Source: Candidatus Methanomicula labiotermitis (lineage in GTDB: Archaea > Thermoplasmatota > Thermoplasmata > Methanomassiliicoccales > Methanomethylophilaceae). Taken from it: 56,806 nucleotides of DNA. Where the stretch lies: contig WQZU01000006.1 of assembly GCA_009780575.1 (NCBI GenBank), forward strand, positions 1 to 56,806, in the 5' to 3' direction. The notes under the pieces were generated by a model, which did no database searches, had not been told where the DNA came from, and was given only the letters and a program-made list of their open reading frames with translations. Of this stretch, positions 30,543 through 38,931 are shown in pieces (position 1 is the stretch's first letter; each line of letters opens with the position of its first letter). Both the position numbers and the translations under genes were made by a program.

Positions 30543-31451
30543 TCAATCGAATATTCCTGTGCTCATATATCTTTCGCCGCTGTCTGCAAGTATGACAACG
30601 ATCTTCTTCCCCGGGCCGTATCTTTTTGCGATCTTCAAGGCGGCGGAGACCGATGCTCCGGATGATATACCGACAAGCAGACCTTCTTCCTTCGCAAGGC
30701 GTTTTGTCATTCTGACGGCGTCTTTTTCCTTTATCGTCAATATCTCGTCAATATATTCCCTATTCAGAACACCGGGAACGAAATTGGCGCCGATCCCCTG
30801 TATCATGTGCTTTCCGTGTATCCCTTTGGTCAGAAGGGGACTTTCATACGGTTCTACGCCGATCATCTTCACATCCGGCGCAAAGTTCCTCAATCCCATA
30901 CCTATGCCGGTTGCGGTGCCCCCGGTCCCTATTCCTGCGACCACCGCATTGACGTCCGGTACGTCCTGCAGTATCTCCCTTGCGGTGCCGAGATAATGCG
31001 CCATGACGTTCGCATGGTTATTGAACTGCTGCGGCATGAATGCCTTACCTTTTGCAACGATCTCTTCCGCTTTCCTCACGGCGGCGGTCATTCCTTCCGA
31101 ACCCGGCGTCATTATTATCTCGGCGCCGTAGGAACGCATGATCTGCACACGCTCCGGGCTCATGGAATCGGGCATTGTTATTATCGCCTTATATCCCAGA
31201 ACGGCCGCGGCCATTGATATTCCGATGCCGGTGTTGCCCGAGGTCGGTTCAACTATCGCGTATCCTTTTTTCAGAAGTCCTTTCGATTCCGCGTCCCGTA
31301 TCATTGATATCGACGCCCGGTCCTTCACAGAACCGGACGGGTTGAAGCTCTCCATCTTAGCGTAAACTTCCGCGTCGTCCTCTGATACGGCCGCATTCAG
31401 TTTTATCACGGGAGTGTTGCCGATCGTTCCGAGGATGTTGTCGTAAAGCAT
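30543..31451 (-). CDS. cysK: Cysteine synthase (O-acetylserine sulfhydrylase)
   Basis: PLP enzyme forming cysteine from O-acetylserine and sulfide. The 302-residue protein has LGTIGNTPVIKLN, the PLP lysine K43 in NPSGSVKDR, PTSGNTGIG, GIGTGGTATGIG, and GISSGAS near the C-terminus. Start: ATG of MLYDNILG; the frame opens 18 codons earlier at another ATG, but that would precede the start predicted from a TTTAAA element near 31513. It is the first gene of the cysK-cysE operon. Confidence 0.94.
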   Translation of the reverse strand: MLYDNILGTIGNTPVIKLNAAVSEDDAEVYAKMESFNPSGSVKDRASISMIRDAESKGLLKKGYAIVEPTSGNTGIGISMAAAVLGYKAIITMPDSMSPERVQIMRSYGAEIIMTPGSEGMTAAVRKAEEIVAKGKAFMPQQFNNHANVMAHYLGTAREILQDVPDVNAVVAGIGTGGTATGIGMGLRNFAPDVKMIGVEPYESPLLTKGIHGKHMIQGIGANFVPGVLNREYIDEILTIKEKDAVRMTKRLAKEEGLLVGISSGASVSAALKIAKRYGPGKKIVVILADSGERYMSTGIFD

Positions 31452-31532
31452 GGCCGTCCCGTCCGTATCTCCGAGTATGCGTAAAAACCTTCTTTCATAT
31501 TCCATTCATTTAAAAAACATGAGATTGAAGAA

Positions 31533-31547
31533 GTTTTTAAAAAAAGA
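31533..31547 (-). terminator. Poly-T tract downstream of the TBP gene
   Basis: On the minus strand the region after the tbp stop reads CTTTTTTTAAAAACTT, an oligo-T run typical of archaeal transcription termination. No strong hairpin precedes it. The same AT-rich segment lies just upstream of the cysK promoter. Confidence 0.5.
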
Positions 31548-31550
31548 CGA

Positions 31551-32099
31551 TCACATCATCAGACCGGCAGCCCTGAGTTCCGCCGCTATTTTGTCAACAG
31601 CGCGTACAACGTCACCGGGGACCTTTGCACCGGTGCATACCATTTTACCCGATCCGAAGAGAAGCACGACGACCTTCGGCTCGTCCAATCTGTAAACGAG
31701 GCCCGGAAACTGCTCCGGCTCGTACTCGACCTTCTCAAGGCCGAGGGTTATGGCAACAGTGTTGAGGTTGATCTCCTGTTCCAGGTCGGACGATGCAACT
31801 ATGTTCTGCACCTCTATGTTAGGTTCGATCTTGATGTGTATGTTCGCTTTCTCAAGGTCCTTTGCAACCTTGCCGATGGCGACCTTCACGTCATCGAGAC
31901 TTTTCGCACCCGTGCACACGACCTTTCCGCTTCTGAACAAAAGCGTGGCGGTCTTCGGTTCCTTGAGTCTGTAAACAAGACCGGGGAACTGCTGAGGATT
32001 ATATTCAGCACCGTCCAATGCGATCTCTATCGCATTCAGGTCCAACTCCTGACCGAGTGATGTTGATGCGACAACGTTCTCTATGTTCTTATTTGCCAT
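31551..32099 (-). CDS. tbp: TATA-box binding protein
   Basis: General archaeal transcription factor. The 182-residue protein consists of two direct repeats of the saddle domain (about 5-92 and 96-182), each with a QFPGLVYRL segment, a VLLF/TLLFxSGK strand and VCTGAK. The family length is normal. Start: ATG of MANKNIEN with AGGTGA five bases upstream; a GTG three codons earlier is less likely. AT-rich boxes (TATTTAAATAG, GTTTAAAC) lie 30-60 nt upstream. It is a single copy within this window and transcribed alone. Confidence 0.97.
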   Translation of the reverse strand: MANKNIENVVASTSLGQELDLNAIEIALDGAEYNPQQFPGLVYRLKEPKTATLLFRSGKVVCTGAKSLDDVKVAIGKVAKDLEKANIHIKIEPNIEVQNIVASSDLEQEINLNTVAITLGLEKVEYEPEQFPGLVYRLDEPKVVVLLFGSGKMVCTGAKVPGDVVRAVDKIAAELRAAGLMM

Positions 32100-32259
32100 A
32101 CAATTCACCTAGGCGGTCTGTATTTAAAAGCTATTTAAATACCTTTTGTTTAAACGGGTTTATGTGCGTTTTCGGACCGAATGTCAATGAGGCGTGAACA
32201 AGGTGTTAATTTAACTGTAGTATAATGTTTATATCCGTCCGAAAGGCAACTGTCTCCAC

Positions 32260-32730
32260 ATGAGGATTTTCCGAAGCGCAAGAAGACTAAGAACGGACAA
32301 GAGCGGAGGCATCGAAGGGATGCCCCTCTATCTTATGATCATAATACTGACGGCAACGCTCGGGACCGCAGTGATCATCGGATGGATGGGAGCGTTGGAA
32401 TTACCCGATCAGATAGGATCGGTGCACGTGGATTCCGATGATATAGTTCTGAACAGTGAATCACGGTACACCGATTCAGGATACCTGAGAGTATACGTGA
32501 CCGACCAGAACGGCAACGGGCTCGCCGGAGCGACCGTGGTGCTGAGCGGATGCAGCGTCAGCACTAGCACCGGAGGCACAGTCTACGGAACAACGGACGC
32601 ACACGGTTACGTTGAGTTCAGTGATATGCACATCTCATTACACGGTCAAAATCTTGGATTCATTACGATACACGTATCCAAACCGGGTTACGGTTCGAAC
32701 TCCGCAACAAAGGCGGCGGTGATCGCTTGA
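32260..32730 (+). CDS. Pilin-like secreted protein with Ig-like domain
   Basis: A 156-residue protein. A basic N-terminus (RSARRLRTDKSGGIEG) leads into a hydrophobic helix (about 24-45), the layout of archaeal class III prepilin signals. The ectodomain carries a Big/carboxypeptidase-regulatory-like segment (GYLRVYVTDQNGNGLAGATV, TTDAHGYVEF), with two cysteine-poor beta sheets expected. First of three overlapping genes. A GTTTATATCC TATA element lies about 27 nt before the ATG. The cleavage site is inferred, not matched exactly. No specific family recognised. Confidence 0.7.
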   Translation: MRIFRSARRLRTDKSGGIEGMPLYLMIIILTATLGTAVIIGWMGALELPDQIGSVHVDSDDIVLNSESRYTDSGYLRVYVTDQNGNGLAGATVVLSGCSVSTSTGGTVYGTTDAHGYVEFSDMHISLHGQNLGFITIHVSKPGYGSNSATKAAVIA

Positions 32731-33164
32731 ATTTCGGAAGGAAAGGTGTTATCGATATGCCCATCAAACTCATGGTGGTAGTGTTAGTGATATCATTATC
32801 GCTTCCGCTTCTGGCGGATGCGGTGGAAAGAGGGGAGTCGAAGAACGCGACGCTGGTCATGAACGGAGAGGTGAACGAGATATTCAATGCCGTTGCGGCA
32901 GTTCACTATTCAGGCATAGGGAGTTCCCGTACGGTATCGATAACAATACCGGACGGCTGTGAGATATCGATACCGGGAGGCAGCGGGTCCGCAGGTTATT
33001 GCGTGAAAATGACATTCAAAGGCCGCGAGACCGGAATAAGATACATGGAAAGACCGCCCGTACAATTTGTTACCGACAATCTGGTGCTCTCAGGTTCCGT
33101 GATGTTACTGATAACAAGCTGCACGGTGAACGGCGGTCCTGCGGTTTCGGTGAATGTCGTATGA
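32727..33164 (+). CDS. Pilin-like secreted protein, second of cassette
   Basis: A 145-residue protein. The short basic N-terminus NFGRKG precedes a hydrophobic helix (VIDMPIKLMVVVLVISLSL), close in layout to a prepilin peptide with processing after RKG. The ectodomain is beta-rich with two cysteines (C57 region CEIS and GYCVKM) and a third pair near SCTVNGG. It starts with TTG overlapping the TGA stop of the previous gene (TTGA), so translation is coupled. It ends overlapping the next start (ATGA). Confidence 0.68.
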   Translation: MNFGRKGVIDMPIKLMVVVLVISLSLPLLADAVERGESKNATLVMNGEVNEIFNAVAAVHYSGIGSSRTVSITIPDGCEISIPGGSGSAGYCVKMTFKGRETGIRYMERPPVQFVTDNLVLSGSVMLLITSCTVNGGPAVSVNVV

Positions 33165-33541
33165 TGGAATTCACATTATCAAGAGTATGCATGGGCGTAT
33201 GCGGCCTGATCCTTCTGGCTGCGGTCGTCGTACCGGTCACGGGTATGTATGAAAAACAGATAGCGAACATGGAATCCGATGCATCGTATGACATCGCCTC
33301 GCTGATAGACTGCTTCTATTATTCGGAGATGGAGTGCATGACGATAAACATGAGCGATATTCTGCCCGTACAGTCATACATTGAGATCAGAGACCGGCGG
33401 CTGACCCTGACGACGGAAAACGGCGAATACAGAAGCTGGACCCGCGTCACGATGATATCGGAAGAAGACACATTCGGATACGGAGACATTGTCAGGATAA
33501 GCAAATGCGCTGACGCGGTTATTTTCGAAAGACTTGCGTGA
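33161..33541 (+). CDS. Pilin-like secreted protein, third of cassette
   Basis: A 126-residue protein with a hydrophobic N-terminal helix (about 8-29, GVCGLILLAAVVVPVTG) directly after a very short start, then a polar domain with conserved-looking cysteines (DCFYY, MECMT, SKCAD). The ATG overlaps the stop of the upstream gene by four bases. The open frame extends far upstream over that gene and is rejected. Its TGA abuts the convergent sufS stop. Probably a minor pseudopilin-like partner of the two preceding proteins. Confidence 0.62.
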   Translation: MMEFTLSRVCMGVCGLILLAAVVVPVTGMYEKQIANMESDASYDIASLIDCFYYSEMECMTINMSDILPVQSYIEIRDRRLTLTTENGEYRSWTRVTMISEEDTFGYGDIVRISKCADAVIFERLA

Positions 33542-34744
33542 TCACTTCGAGAACGATGAAGCGAGTTTCTTCACCGCCGCCGTGAATCTCAGAACGTCGT
33601 CGTCATTGTTGTAAATGTAGAGTGACGCTCTCGCACACCCGTCAATGCCGCGGGATACAAAGAAAGGATGCGCGCAGTGCATCCCCGATCTTATCATTAT
33701 GTTAACGTTGTCAAGCATCATAGCAGTATCATGGGAGTTCATGCCTCTGATGTTGAATGAGAATATTCCGCCGCGTTTCATCGGGTCCGCAGGACCTATG
33801 ATGCTCAGCGGGCGAACGTCCTGCAATTCGCTGTCTATCAGCTTCTGCAGCCTGAGCTCATGTTCTTCCACATTCTTCATTCCTATCTTCATAAGATACT
33901 TCAGTGCGGCGGCAGTTCCTATTATTCCCGCATAGTCCATAAGTCCGGCTTCGAACTTGTCCGGATGCGGCGTGGTCTTCACGGAATCGTATGTGGCAAG
34001 ACCGACGGTCCCTCCTCCGTGCATAAGCGGTCTAAGATCTTTCAAACGTTCCTCCTTTCCGTACAGTATCCCCATTCCGGAAGGTCCGAGCATCTTGTGA
34101 ACGGACGCCGCGTAAAAGTCAACATCCAATTCTTTTAAATCGACGGGCATATGCGGAGCCGCCTGTGCGCCGTCTATGAGAACGGCTGCGCCCCTGTCAT
34201 GAGCTATCTCAATAATTTCTTTCACAGGCATCGAGGAACCGGTAACGTTGCTCGTATGCATCATCGACACAAGTTTAACTCCATCTGACACATCTTTTTT
34301 AAACGCCTCGATATCAAACTCTCCGTTCTCGGTCGTCTTCGTTATCTTCCTTCTTATACCTGTGCCGGAGACCATATCCACCCACTGGGCATGGTTCGAA
34401 TTGTGCTCCAGATCCGTGGTAATGACAACATCTCCTTTCCTGAGGCCGAAGCCTTTGGCAACTATGTTCATGCCTTCGGTGCAATTTTTTGTGAAAATGA
34501 AGCTGTCGGCGTCCTTACATCCGAAGAACGACGCCGCGACGGCACGTGATTCGTCTACGCTCATCGACACCTTCGACGCCATCGAATGTACGCTTCTGCC
34601 TCCGCACGCGGGAAAATCCGTGTAATATGATATTATCGAATCTATGACGCTGTACGGTCTGAGTGTCTGACAGGCACTGTCCAAATAGACCGCATCGCTT
34701 TTCGCGAAGATCGGAAAATCCCTGCGTATCTGTGATACGTTCAT
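33542..34744 (-). CDS. sufS: Cysteine desulfurase, SufS-like class V aminotransferase
   Basis: Removes sulfur from cysteine for Fe-S cluster and thio-nucleoside synthesis. The 400-residue PLP enzyme has LDSACQTLRPYSVID, DLEHNSNHAQW, HTSNVTGSSMPV, PLP lysine K217 in ASVHKMLGPSG and the catalytic cysteine C357 in RSGMHCAHPFF. Start: ATG of MNVSQIRRDFPIF matches the family; the frame is open 17 codons further upstream. No sufBC genes are adjacent. With cysK/cysE in the window, sulfur flow from cysteine is self-contained. Confidence 0.9.
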   Translation of the reverse strand: MNVSQIRRDFPIFAKSDAVYLDSACQTLRPYSVIDSIISYYTDFPACGGRSVHSMASKVSMSVDESRAVAASFFGCKDADSFIFTKNCTEGMNIVAKGFGLRKGDVVITTDLEHNSNHAQWVDMVSGTGIRRKITKTTENGEFDIEAFKKDVSDGVKLVSMMHTSNVTGSSMPVKEIIEIAHDRGAAVLIDGAQAAPHMPVDLKELDVDFYAASVHKMLGPSGMGILYGKEERLKDLRPLMHGGGTVGLATYDSVKTTPHPDKFEAGLMDYAGIIGTAAALKYLMKIGMKNVEEHELRLQKLIDSELQDVRPLSIIGPADPMKRGGIFSFNIRGMNSHDTAMMLDNVNIMIRSGMHCAHPFFVSRGIDGCARASLYIYNNDDDVLRFTAAVKKLASSFSK

Positions 34745-34830
34745 AGGAACCGCAACACCGTACCTGTTTTTGCTATTTCTGGTGATCCGAAGCAAATCGG
34801 TTTTATCTTTGATGCGGATTACGGAAGCGG

Positions 34831-35733
34831 ATGAATCCGTTGGAAACTTACATTGGTCCGCTTAAACTTAAAAATCCGGGCATGGCGGCATCCGGTATAA
34901 TGGATGAGACCGGAGACTCGATGGTCAGGATGCTCAATTCCGGAGCAGGCGCAGTTGTAACGAAATCAATAGGTTCAGTGAAACGCAGCGGCCACATGAA
35001 TCCGTCATTCATTGAATTGCCGTACGGTTACGTGAACGCCATGGGATTACCCGGCCCCGGTATAAACGGATTCAAAGAAGAGATGGAGACCGCAACGAAA
35101 GCGGGAATGATAATCGGTTCAATATTTGCGTCATCGGCCGCAGAGTTCGCCGAACTTGCGAAAAAAATGGAGATATACGGCGCATCGGCCGTTGAACTTA
35201 ATCTCTCGTGCCCGCACGCCGAAGGTTACGGTATGGAAGTGGGTACCGACGCCGATATTGTGCATAAGATCGTCTCCGAAGTAAAGGATTCAGTGAGAAT
35301 ACCTGTTTTTGCAAAGCTCACGCCGAACACGCACATACTCACGAAGATAGGAAAAACGGTACAGGAGGCCGGCGGTGATGCGGTGGTGGCGATAAACACG
35401 CTGAAGGCGATGGTAATATCCCCGGAATTCGCAAGACCCGTGCTGAGCAATCGGTTCGGAGGTCTTTCCGGACCGGCGATAAAACCCGTAGGCGTCAGGG
35501 CGGTGTATGATCTGTACAGGGAACTGGACATACCGCTTATAGGCGTCGGCGGGATATGCAGCTGGAGTGATGCCGCCGAGTACATAATGGCGGGTGCATC
35601 GGCATTCCAGGTTGGCAGCGCAGTGGTTTCGGATATCAATATCTTCGAACAGATAAACAATGGTCTCACGAGATTCATGAAAGAGTTCGGCTATTCATCG
35701 ATAAAGAAAATGGCAGGTGCCGCGCATGAGTGA
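34831..35733 (+). CDS. pyrD: Dihydroorotate dehydrogenase, class 1B catalytic subunit
   Basis: Oxidises dihydroorotate to orotate using FMN. The 300-residue TIM barrel has NPGMAASGIMDETG, KSIGSVKRSGHMNP, the catalytic-base cysteine in NLSCPHAEGYG, AINTLKAMVIS, GGLSGPAIKPVGVRAVYDL and GVGGICSWSDAAEYIMAGA. Its last eight bases overlap the pyrK start, so the two subunits are translationally coupled. Class 1B enzymes pass electrons through PyrK to NAD+. Confidence 0.96.
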   Translation: MNPLETYIGPLKLKNPGMAASGIMDETGDSMVRMLNSGAGAVVTKSIGSVKRSGHMNPSFIELPYGYVNAMGLPGPGINGFKEEMETATKAGMIIGSIFASSAAEFAELAKKMEIYGASAVELNLSCPHAEGYGMEVGTDADIVHKIVSEVKDSVRIPVFAKLTPNTHILTKIGKTVQEAGGDAVVAINTLKAMVISPEFARPVLSNRFGGLSGPAIKPVGVRAVYDLYRELDIPLIGVGGICSWSDAAEYIMAGASAFQVGSAVVSDINIFEQINNGLTRFMKEFGYSSIKKMAGAAHE

Positions 35734-36487
35734 TGTTGTCAGGATAATCTCATACAGAACGGAATCCAAGGATACGAAGACATTCGAGTTCGTGTGGAAC
35801 AAAAATGTGAGGACAGGACAATTCGTTATGATATGGATACCCGGGATCGATGAGATCCCGATGTCCGTATCATCAACGAAGGATGTGAAGAGCATAACCG
35901 TGAAGGCGATCGGCGAGGCCACTGCCGCAATACATAAATTGAAAGAAGGCGACATCATGGGAATAAGAGGCCCGTACGGGAACGGTTTCTCGATAAATGA
36001 GAATGAAAGATTACTCGTCGTGGGAGGCGGCGTAGGTGTCGCGGCAGTAATGCCCGCCGTACGAGAAACGGGTGCGGACATGATCATAGGCGCAAAAAGC
36101 AAGGACGAGATAATAATGGAGCAGGAGGCCCGAAGACATTCGAAGAACGTATGGGTGTCCACCGATGACGGTACTCACGGATTCAAAGGCAACGCGGTCC
36201 AGCTGATGAAAGAAAGAATTACAGAAAAAGAATATGATATGATAATCGCCTGCGGCCCCGAGATAATGCTTTATCACATTCACAAAGCATGCGACGAACT
36301 GAATATAAAATATCAGTTATCGCTGGAAAGGTACATGAAATGCGGCATCGGACTCTGCGGATCGTGCGTCATGGACGGGATGCGCGTCTGCGCGGACGGA
36401 CCGGTGTTCCGCAACGAACAGATACCGATGCTGAAGGAATTCGGAAGATCCAAACGCGACCCGTCCGGAATAAAGATAGATCTGTGA
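35726..36487 (+). CDS. pyrK: Dihydroorotate dehydrogenase electron-transfer subunit
   Basis: The FAD/[2Fe-2S] partner of PyrD. The 253-residue protein has an N-terminal FAD-binding barrel (RTGQFVMIWIPG, EIPMSVSS), the NAD-binding region (RLLVVGGGVGVAAVMP, IACGPEIMLY) and the C-terminal [2Fe-2S] cysteines C206, C211, C214 and C222. Start: ATG of MSDVVRII overlaps the pyrD end; a GTG three codons upstream is the alternative. A TPR-like protein gene follows three bases later. Confidence 0.94.
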   Translation: MSDVVRIISYRTESKDTKTFEFVWNKNVRTGQFVMIWIPGIDEIPMSVSSTKDVKSITVKAIGEATAAIHKLKEGDIMGIRGPYGNGFSINENERLLVVGGGVGVAAVMPAVRETGADMIIGAKSKDEIIMEQEARRHSKNVWVSTDDGTHGFKGNAVQLMKERITEKEYDMIIACGPEIMLYHIHKACDELNIKYQLSLERYMKCGIGLCGSCVMDGMRVCADGPVFRNEQIPMLKEFGRSKRDPSGIKIDL

Positions 36488-36489
36488 CC

Positions 36490-36906
36490 ATGACCAAAAC
36501 GCTTCGTGTAGAGCACGGTTCCCTCGCGCTGAATTTACCATACGGCATATTCGTCACAGGAACATCCAAACTGAATGAATCCTCGGACGAATATTTTTCA
36601 ATGATCCAAAGAAGGTACCCGTGGATATCGGACAATTCCGTCACCGTATTGAGAAAGAGAGCGGAAAGAGAAATGCAGCGGGCCATTGAAGAAAGTCTGT
36701 ACGGTTCGCGCAGATCCAAAATGTTATCGGACGCAGGCAAGGATGCTGAAGCGATACATTATCTGGAATCCTATCTGGAAGAGAATCAGGAAGACGCTGA
36801 CGCATGGTACGCGCTCGGCGAATTATTATGCGGATCCGGAAAAACAGACGAAGGATACAAAGCGATGAACCGCGGGCGGAGAGCGTCTACGAGAACAGAT
36901 CGTTAA
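36490..36906 (+). CDS. Small TPR-containing protein
   Basis: A 138-residue protein. The N-terminal ~65 residues contain EHGSLALNLPYGIFVTG and an YFSMIQRRYPWIS segment with no recognised fold. The C-terminal part holds one or two tetratricopeptide-like helices (DAEAIHYLESYLEENQEDADAWYALGELLCGSGKTDEGYKAM). It starts three bases after pyrK and is therefore probably in the pyrDK operon. Its 3' end overlaps the convergent gene by 20 bases. The upstream open frame inside pyrK is a shadow. Function unknown. Confidence 0.72.
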   Translation: MTKTLRVEHGSLALNLPYGIFVTGTSKLNESSDEYFSMIQRRYPWISDNSVTVLRKRAEREMQRAIEESLYGSRRSKMLSDAGKDAEAIHYLESYLEENQEDADAWYALGELLCGSGKTDEGYKAMNRGRRASTRTDR

Positions 36907-37759
36907 CCGCGTCAACGATCTCGGGAACGGTCGCACCCCACGGGACCTTTGCAATGTTACCTTCTATCAAATGCCCTTTAGCGATCTTGCAGCATTTCAC
37001 TATTGTTTTTACATTTTCGTCGGTTATATGGTCCGCCGGACATACGTTCACAAATTCCGTATCGCGTTTGTAAAGCGATAAGAATATACGTTTCGAGAGG
37101 TCGCAGCCTATAAGCGTAACGTCATGATCCAGATGCGGAGATTCATCCAAGAAATATGTCGGTACGCCGGCAGTGAGGCCGGATACTCTGCAAGGGAACA
37201 TCACCGCTTCCGTTCTGACCTCCGCTATCCTTTCCGTTATGTCCAGAATGATGTCGCTGACAATGATCGGATGTTCAATGAAGCCGGTTGACAACGCTCG
37301 CCTGACCAAAGTTCCGAGCTTTGAAGGCGACGGCGGAACAGTGTCCGCGACATTCAATCGCATGACGTTCATATTACTGACGAAGCTCATATGGGAGAAC
37401 ATACCTCTCACGACAACCGTTTTACCGGGAAACGCGTTCTGTACCGACGCCAACGCCGGAACGTTGACAACGTCTGCTTCCGGAATATCTGTGAAGACCG
37501 TGTTCTCGGGAAGAGAGACGATCTCAAAATCGATCACTTTCTTGAAGAGGTTCACTCCCTCTTCTTTCATCAATCTGACGACGGCGTGATCGCTCCCGTT
37601 GCGAAGTATGACGAATTCCGCTCTTGTATAAGCTTTCCAGTCTGACATAAGGATGCTGATGTTCTCTTCTGTAAGACGGACATCAACATCTCTTACGGAC
37701 ACATCTTTGCAATGCATGCGTTCACACATACGCGATTCGGTTATTATTCTTACCGTCAT
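36887..37759 (-). CDS. Uncharacterised archaeal protein ending in TAG
   Basis: A 290-residue soluble protein of unknown function. Visible features are an N-terminal RIITESRMCERMHCKDVSVRDVDV segment, a central alternating hydrophobic pattern suggesting a mixed alpha/beta fold, conserved-looking PTYFLDESPHLDHDVTLIGCD, and a C-terminal VNVCPADHITDENVKTIVKCC cluster with three cysteines. No signal peptide or membrane helix. It is the only gene in the window that ends with TAG. Reading beyond the TAG runs antisense through the TPR gene and looks non-coding, so termination is the simplest view. Confidence 0.72.
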   Translation of the reverse strand: MTVRIITESRMCERMHCKDVSVRDVDVRLTEENISILMSDWKAYTRAEFVILRNGSDHAVVRLMKEEGVNLFKKVIDFEIVSLPENTVFTDIPEADVVNVPALASVQNAFPGKTVVVRGMFSHMSFVSNMNVMRLNVADTVPPSPSKLGTLVRRALSTGFIEHPIIVSDIILDITERIAEVRTEAVMFPCRVSGLTAGVPTYFLDESPHLDHDVTLIGCDLSKRIFLSLYKRDTEFVNVCPADHITDENVKTIVKCCKIAKGHLIEGNIAKVPWGATVPEIVDAVNDLFS

Positions 37760-37841
37760 TCAGAGGCTGCGCTCAGGATGCTTTGCGAGATCAAAAAATG
37801 CGGAAAGTTGAAATAGGATACCAAAGATTGACGCTGTCAGT

Positions 37842-37915
37842 GTCGGGGTAACATAGGGGCTCTGTGGCGGACTGCAGATCCGCATACGGGAGTTCAAATC
37901 TCCCTCCCGACCCCA
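37842..37915 (+). tRNA. tRNA-Cys (anticodon GCA), CCA encoded
   Basis: Acceptor GTCGGGG pairs with TCCCGAC (last pair G-U). The D stem is ACA/TGT, the anticodon stem GCGGA/TCCGC encloses CTGCAGA (anticodon GCA), and the T arm is GGGAG-TTCAAAT-CTCCC. In this folding base 73 is C, followed by genomic CCA. Cysteine tRNAs normally have U73, the main CysRS identity base, so C73 is unusual. No intron. A weak AT-rich element (GAAATAGGAT) lies about 27 nt upstream. Confidence 0.92.
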
Positions 37916-37982
37916 TTCTTTACCGCTTTTGTATATTAACGGTCAAAAGGTTTTAAACGAATACACATTTCCCGTAGCAGAG

Positions 37983-38927
37983 GTGGGAAACATTTCTGAT
38001 TCAGATAACCCAATTGTGATCGAGAACCTGTCAAAAACGTACGGAGCTTTCACAGCAGTGAACGACCTTACGCTTTCTGTTAAGAAAAACAGTTTCACAG
38101 GTTTTCTCGGACCCAACGGTGCAGGTAAAAGTACAACGCTGAAGATCCTGACGAACCTGATACGCGCATCTTCCGGTTCCGCATATCTTAACGGCATCGA
38201 CGTTACAAAAAATGCAAAAGACGCGTTGATGAACGTCGGCACGGTCGTTGAGACTCCGGAATTCTATTCATATCTTACGCCGGTCGAGACGATGACGTAC
38301 ATCGGCAGGATAAACGGAATGAGCAAGGAATCCCTTTCATCGAGCATACCCGAAATGCTGGAGAAGATGAAAATGGAGGAATGGGCCGACAAACGCATCG
38401 GAACATTCTCCAAGGGAATGAGACAACGCATTGCGCTCGGTCAGGCACTGCTCACGGACCCGTCGGTAATAATTTTGGATGAACCGACGTCCGGACTCGA
38501 TCCGCGCGGAATGGTCGAGATAAGAGAGATACTCAAATCGCTCAAGACGCACAATCTGACGATACTCATGAGTTCGCATATGCTTTACGAAGTCAGTGAC
38601 CTGTGCGACAGGATAGCGATGATCAATCACGGAAAACTTCTGGTGCATGACACCACCGAGGCAATAATGAACAGCGCCGGCGCAAGGATCGTGAAGATAA
38701 GACTGCTTAACGAACCGACACAGGCGGCCGTAAACGAAATATCCGGACTTTCAAACGTCATAAACGCACACATCGACGGCGGAAGCATCGATGTCAGGCT
38801 GAAAGGCGATGATAAGGAACAAGCAGTTCTTCTGAAAGATATCACCGCGCTCGGTATGGATGTCTGCAGCATCACGAACGACAATCTTGAGACGGTGTAT
38901 CTGAATCTCATAAAGGAGTCGAGGTGA
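37983..38927 (+). CDS. ABC transporter ATP-binding protein
   Basis: A 314-residue ATPase subunit. Walker A is GPNGAGKST, the Q-loop region VVETPEFYSYL, signature FSKGMRQRIALGQALL, Walker B VIILDEPTSGLDP and the switch histidine in MSSHMLYEVSDLCDR. A C-terminal extension of about 90 residues follows, typical of multidrug/ABC-2 exporters (CcmA-like). Start: GTG of the codon before GNISDSDNP is favoured because TTTTAAAC lies about 26 nt upstream; a TTG 18 codons earlier is the alternative. The permease starts four bases after its stop. Confidence 0.9.
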   Translation: MGNISDSDNPIVIENLSKTYGAFTAVNDLTLSVKKNSFTGFLGPNGAGKSTTLKILTNLIRASSGSAYLNGIDVTKNAKDALMNVGTVVETPEFYSYLTPVETMTYIGRINGMSKESLSSSIPEMLEKMKMEEWADKRIGTFSKGMRQRIALGQALLTDPSVIILDEPTSGLDPRGMVEIREILKSLKTHNLTILMSSHMLYEVSDLCDRIAMINHGKLLVHDTTEAIMNSAGARIVKIRLLNEPTQAAVNEISGLSNVINAHIDGGSIDVRLKGDDKEQAVLLKDITALGMDVCSITNDNLETVYLNLIKESR

Positions 38928-38931
38928 TAAC

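Noticed and set aside
36790-36889. Pyrrolysine read-through of the TAG stop at 36887
   Set aside because: The extended frame is antisense to the TPR gene and gives an Ile/Arg-rich sequence without a convincing C-terminus.
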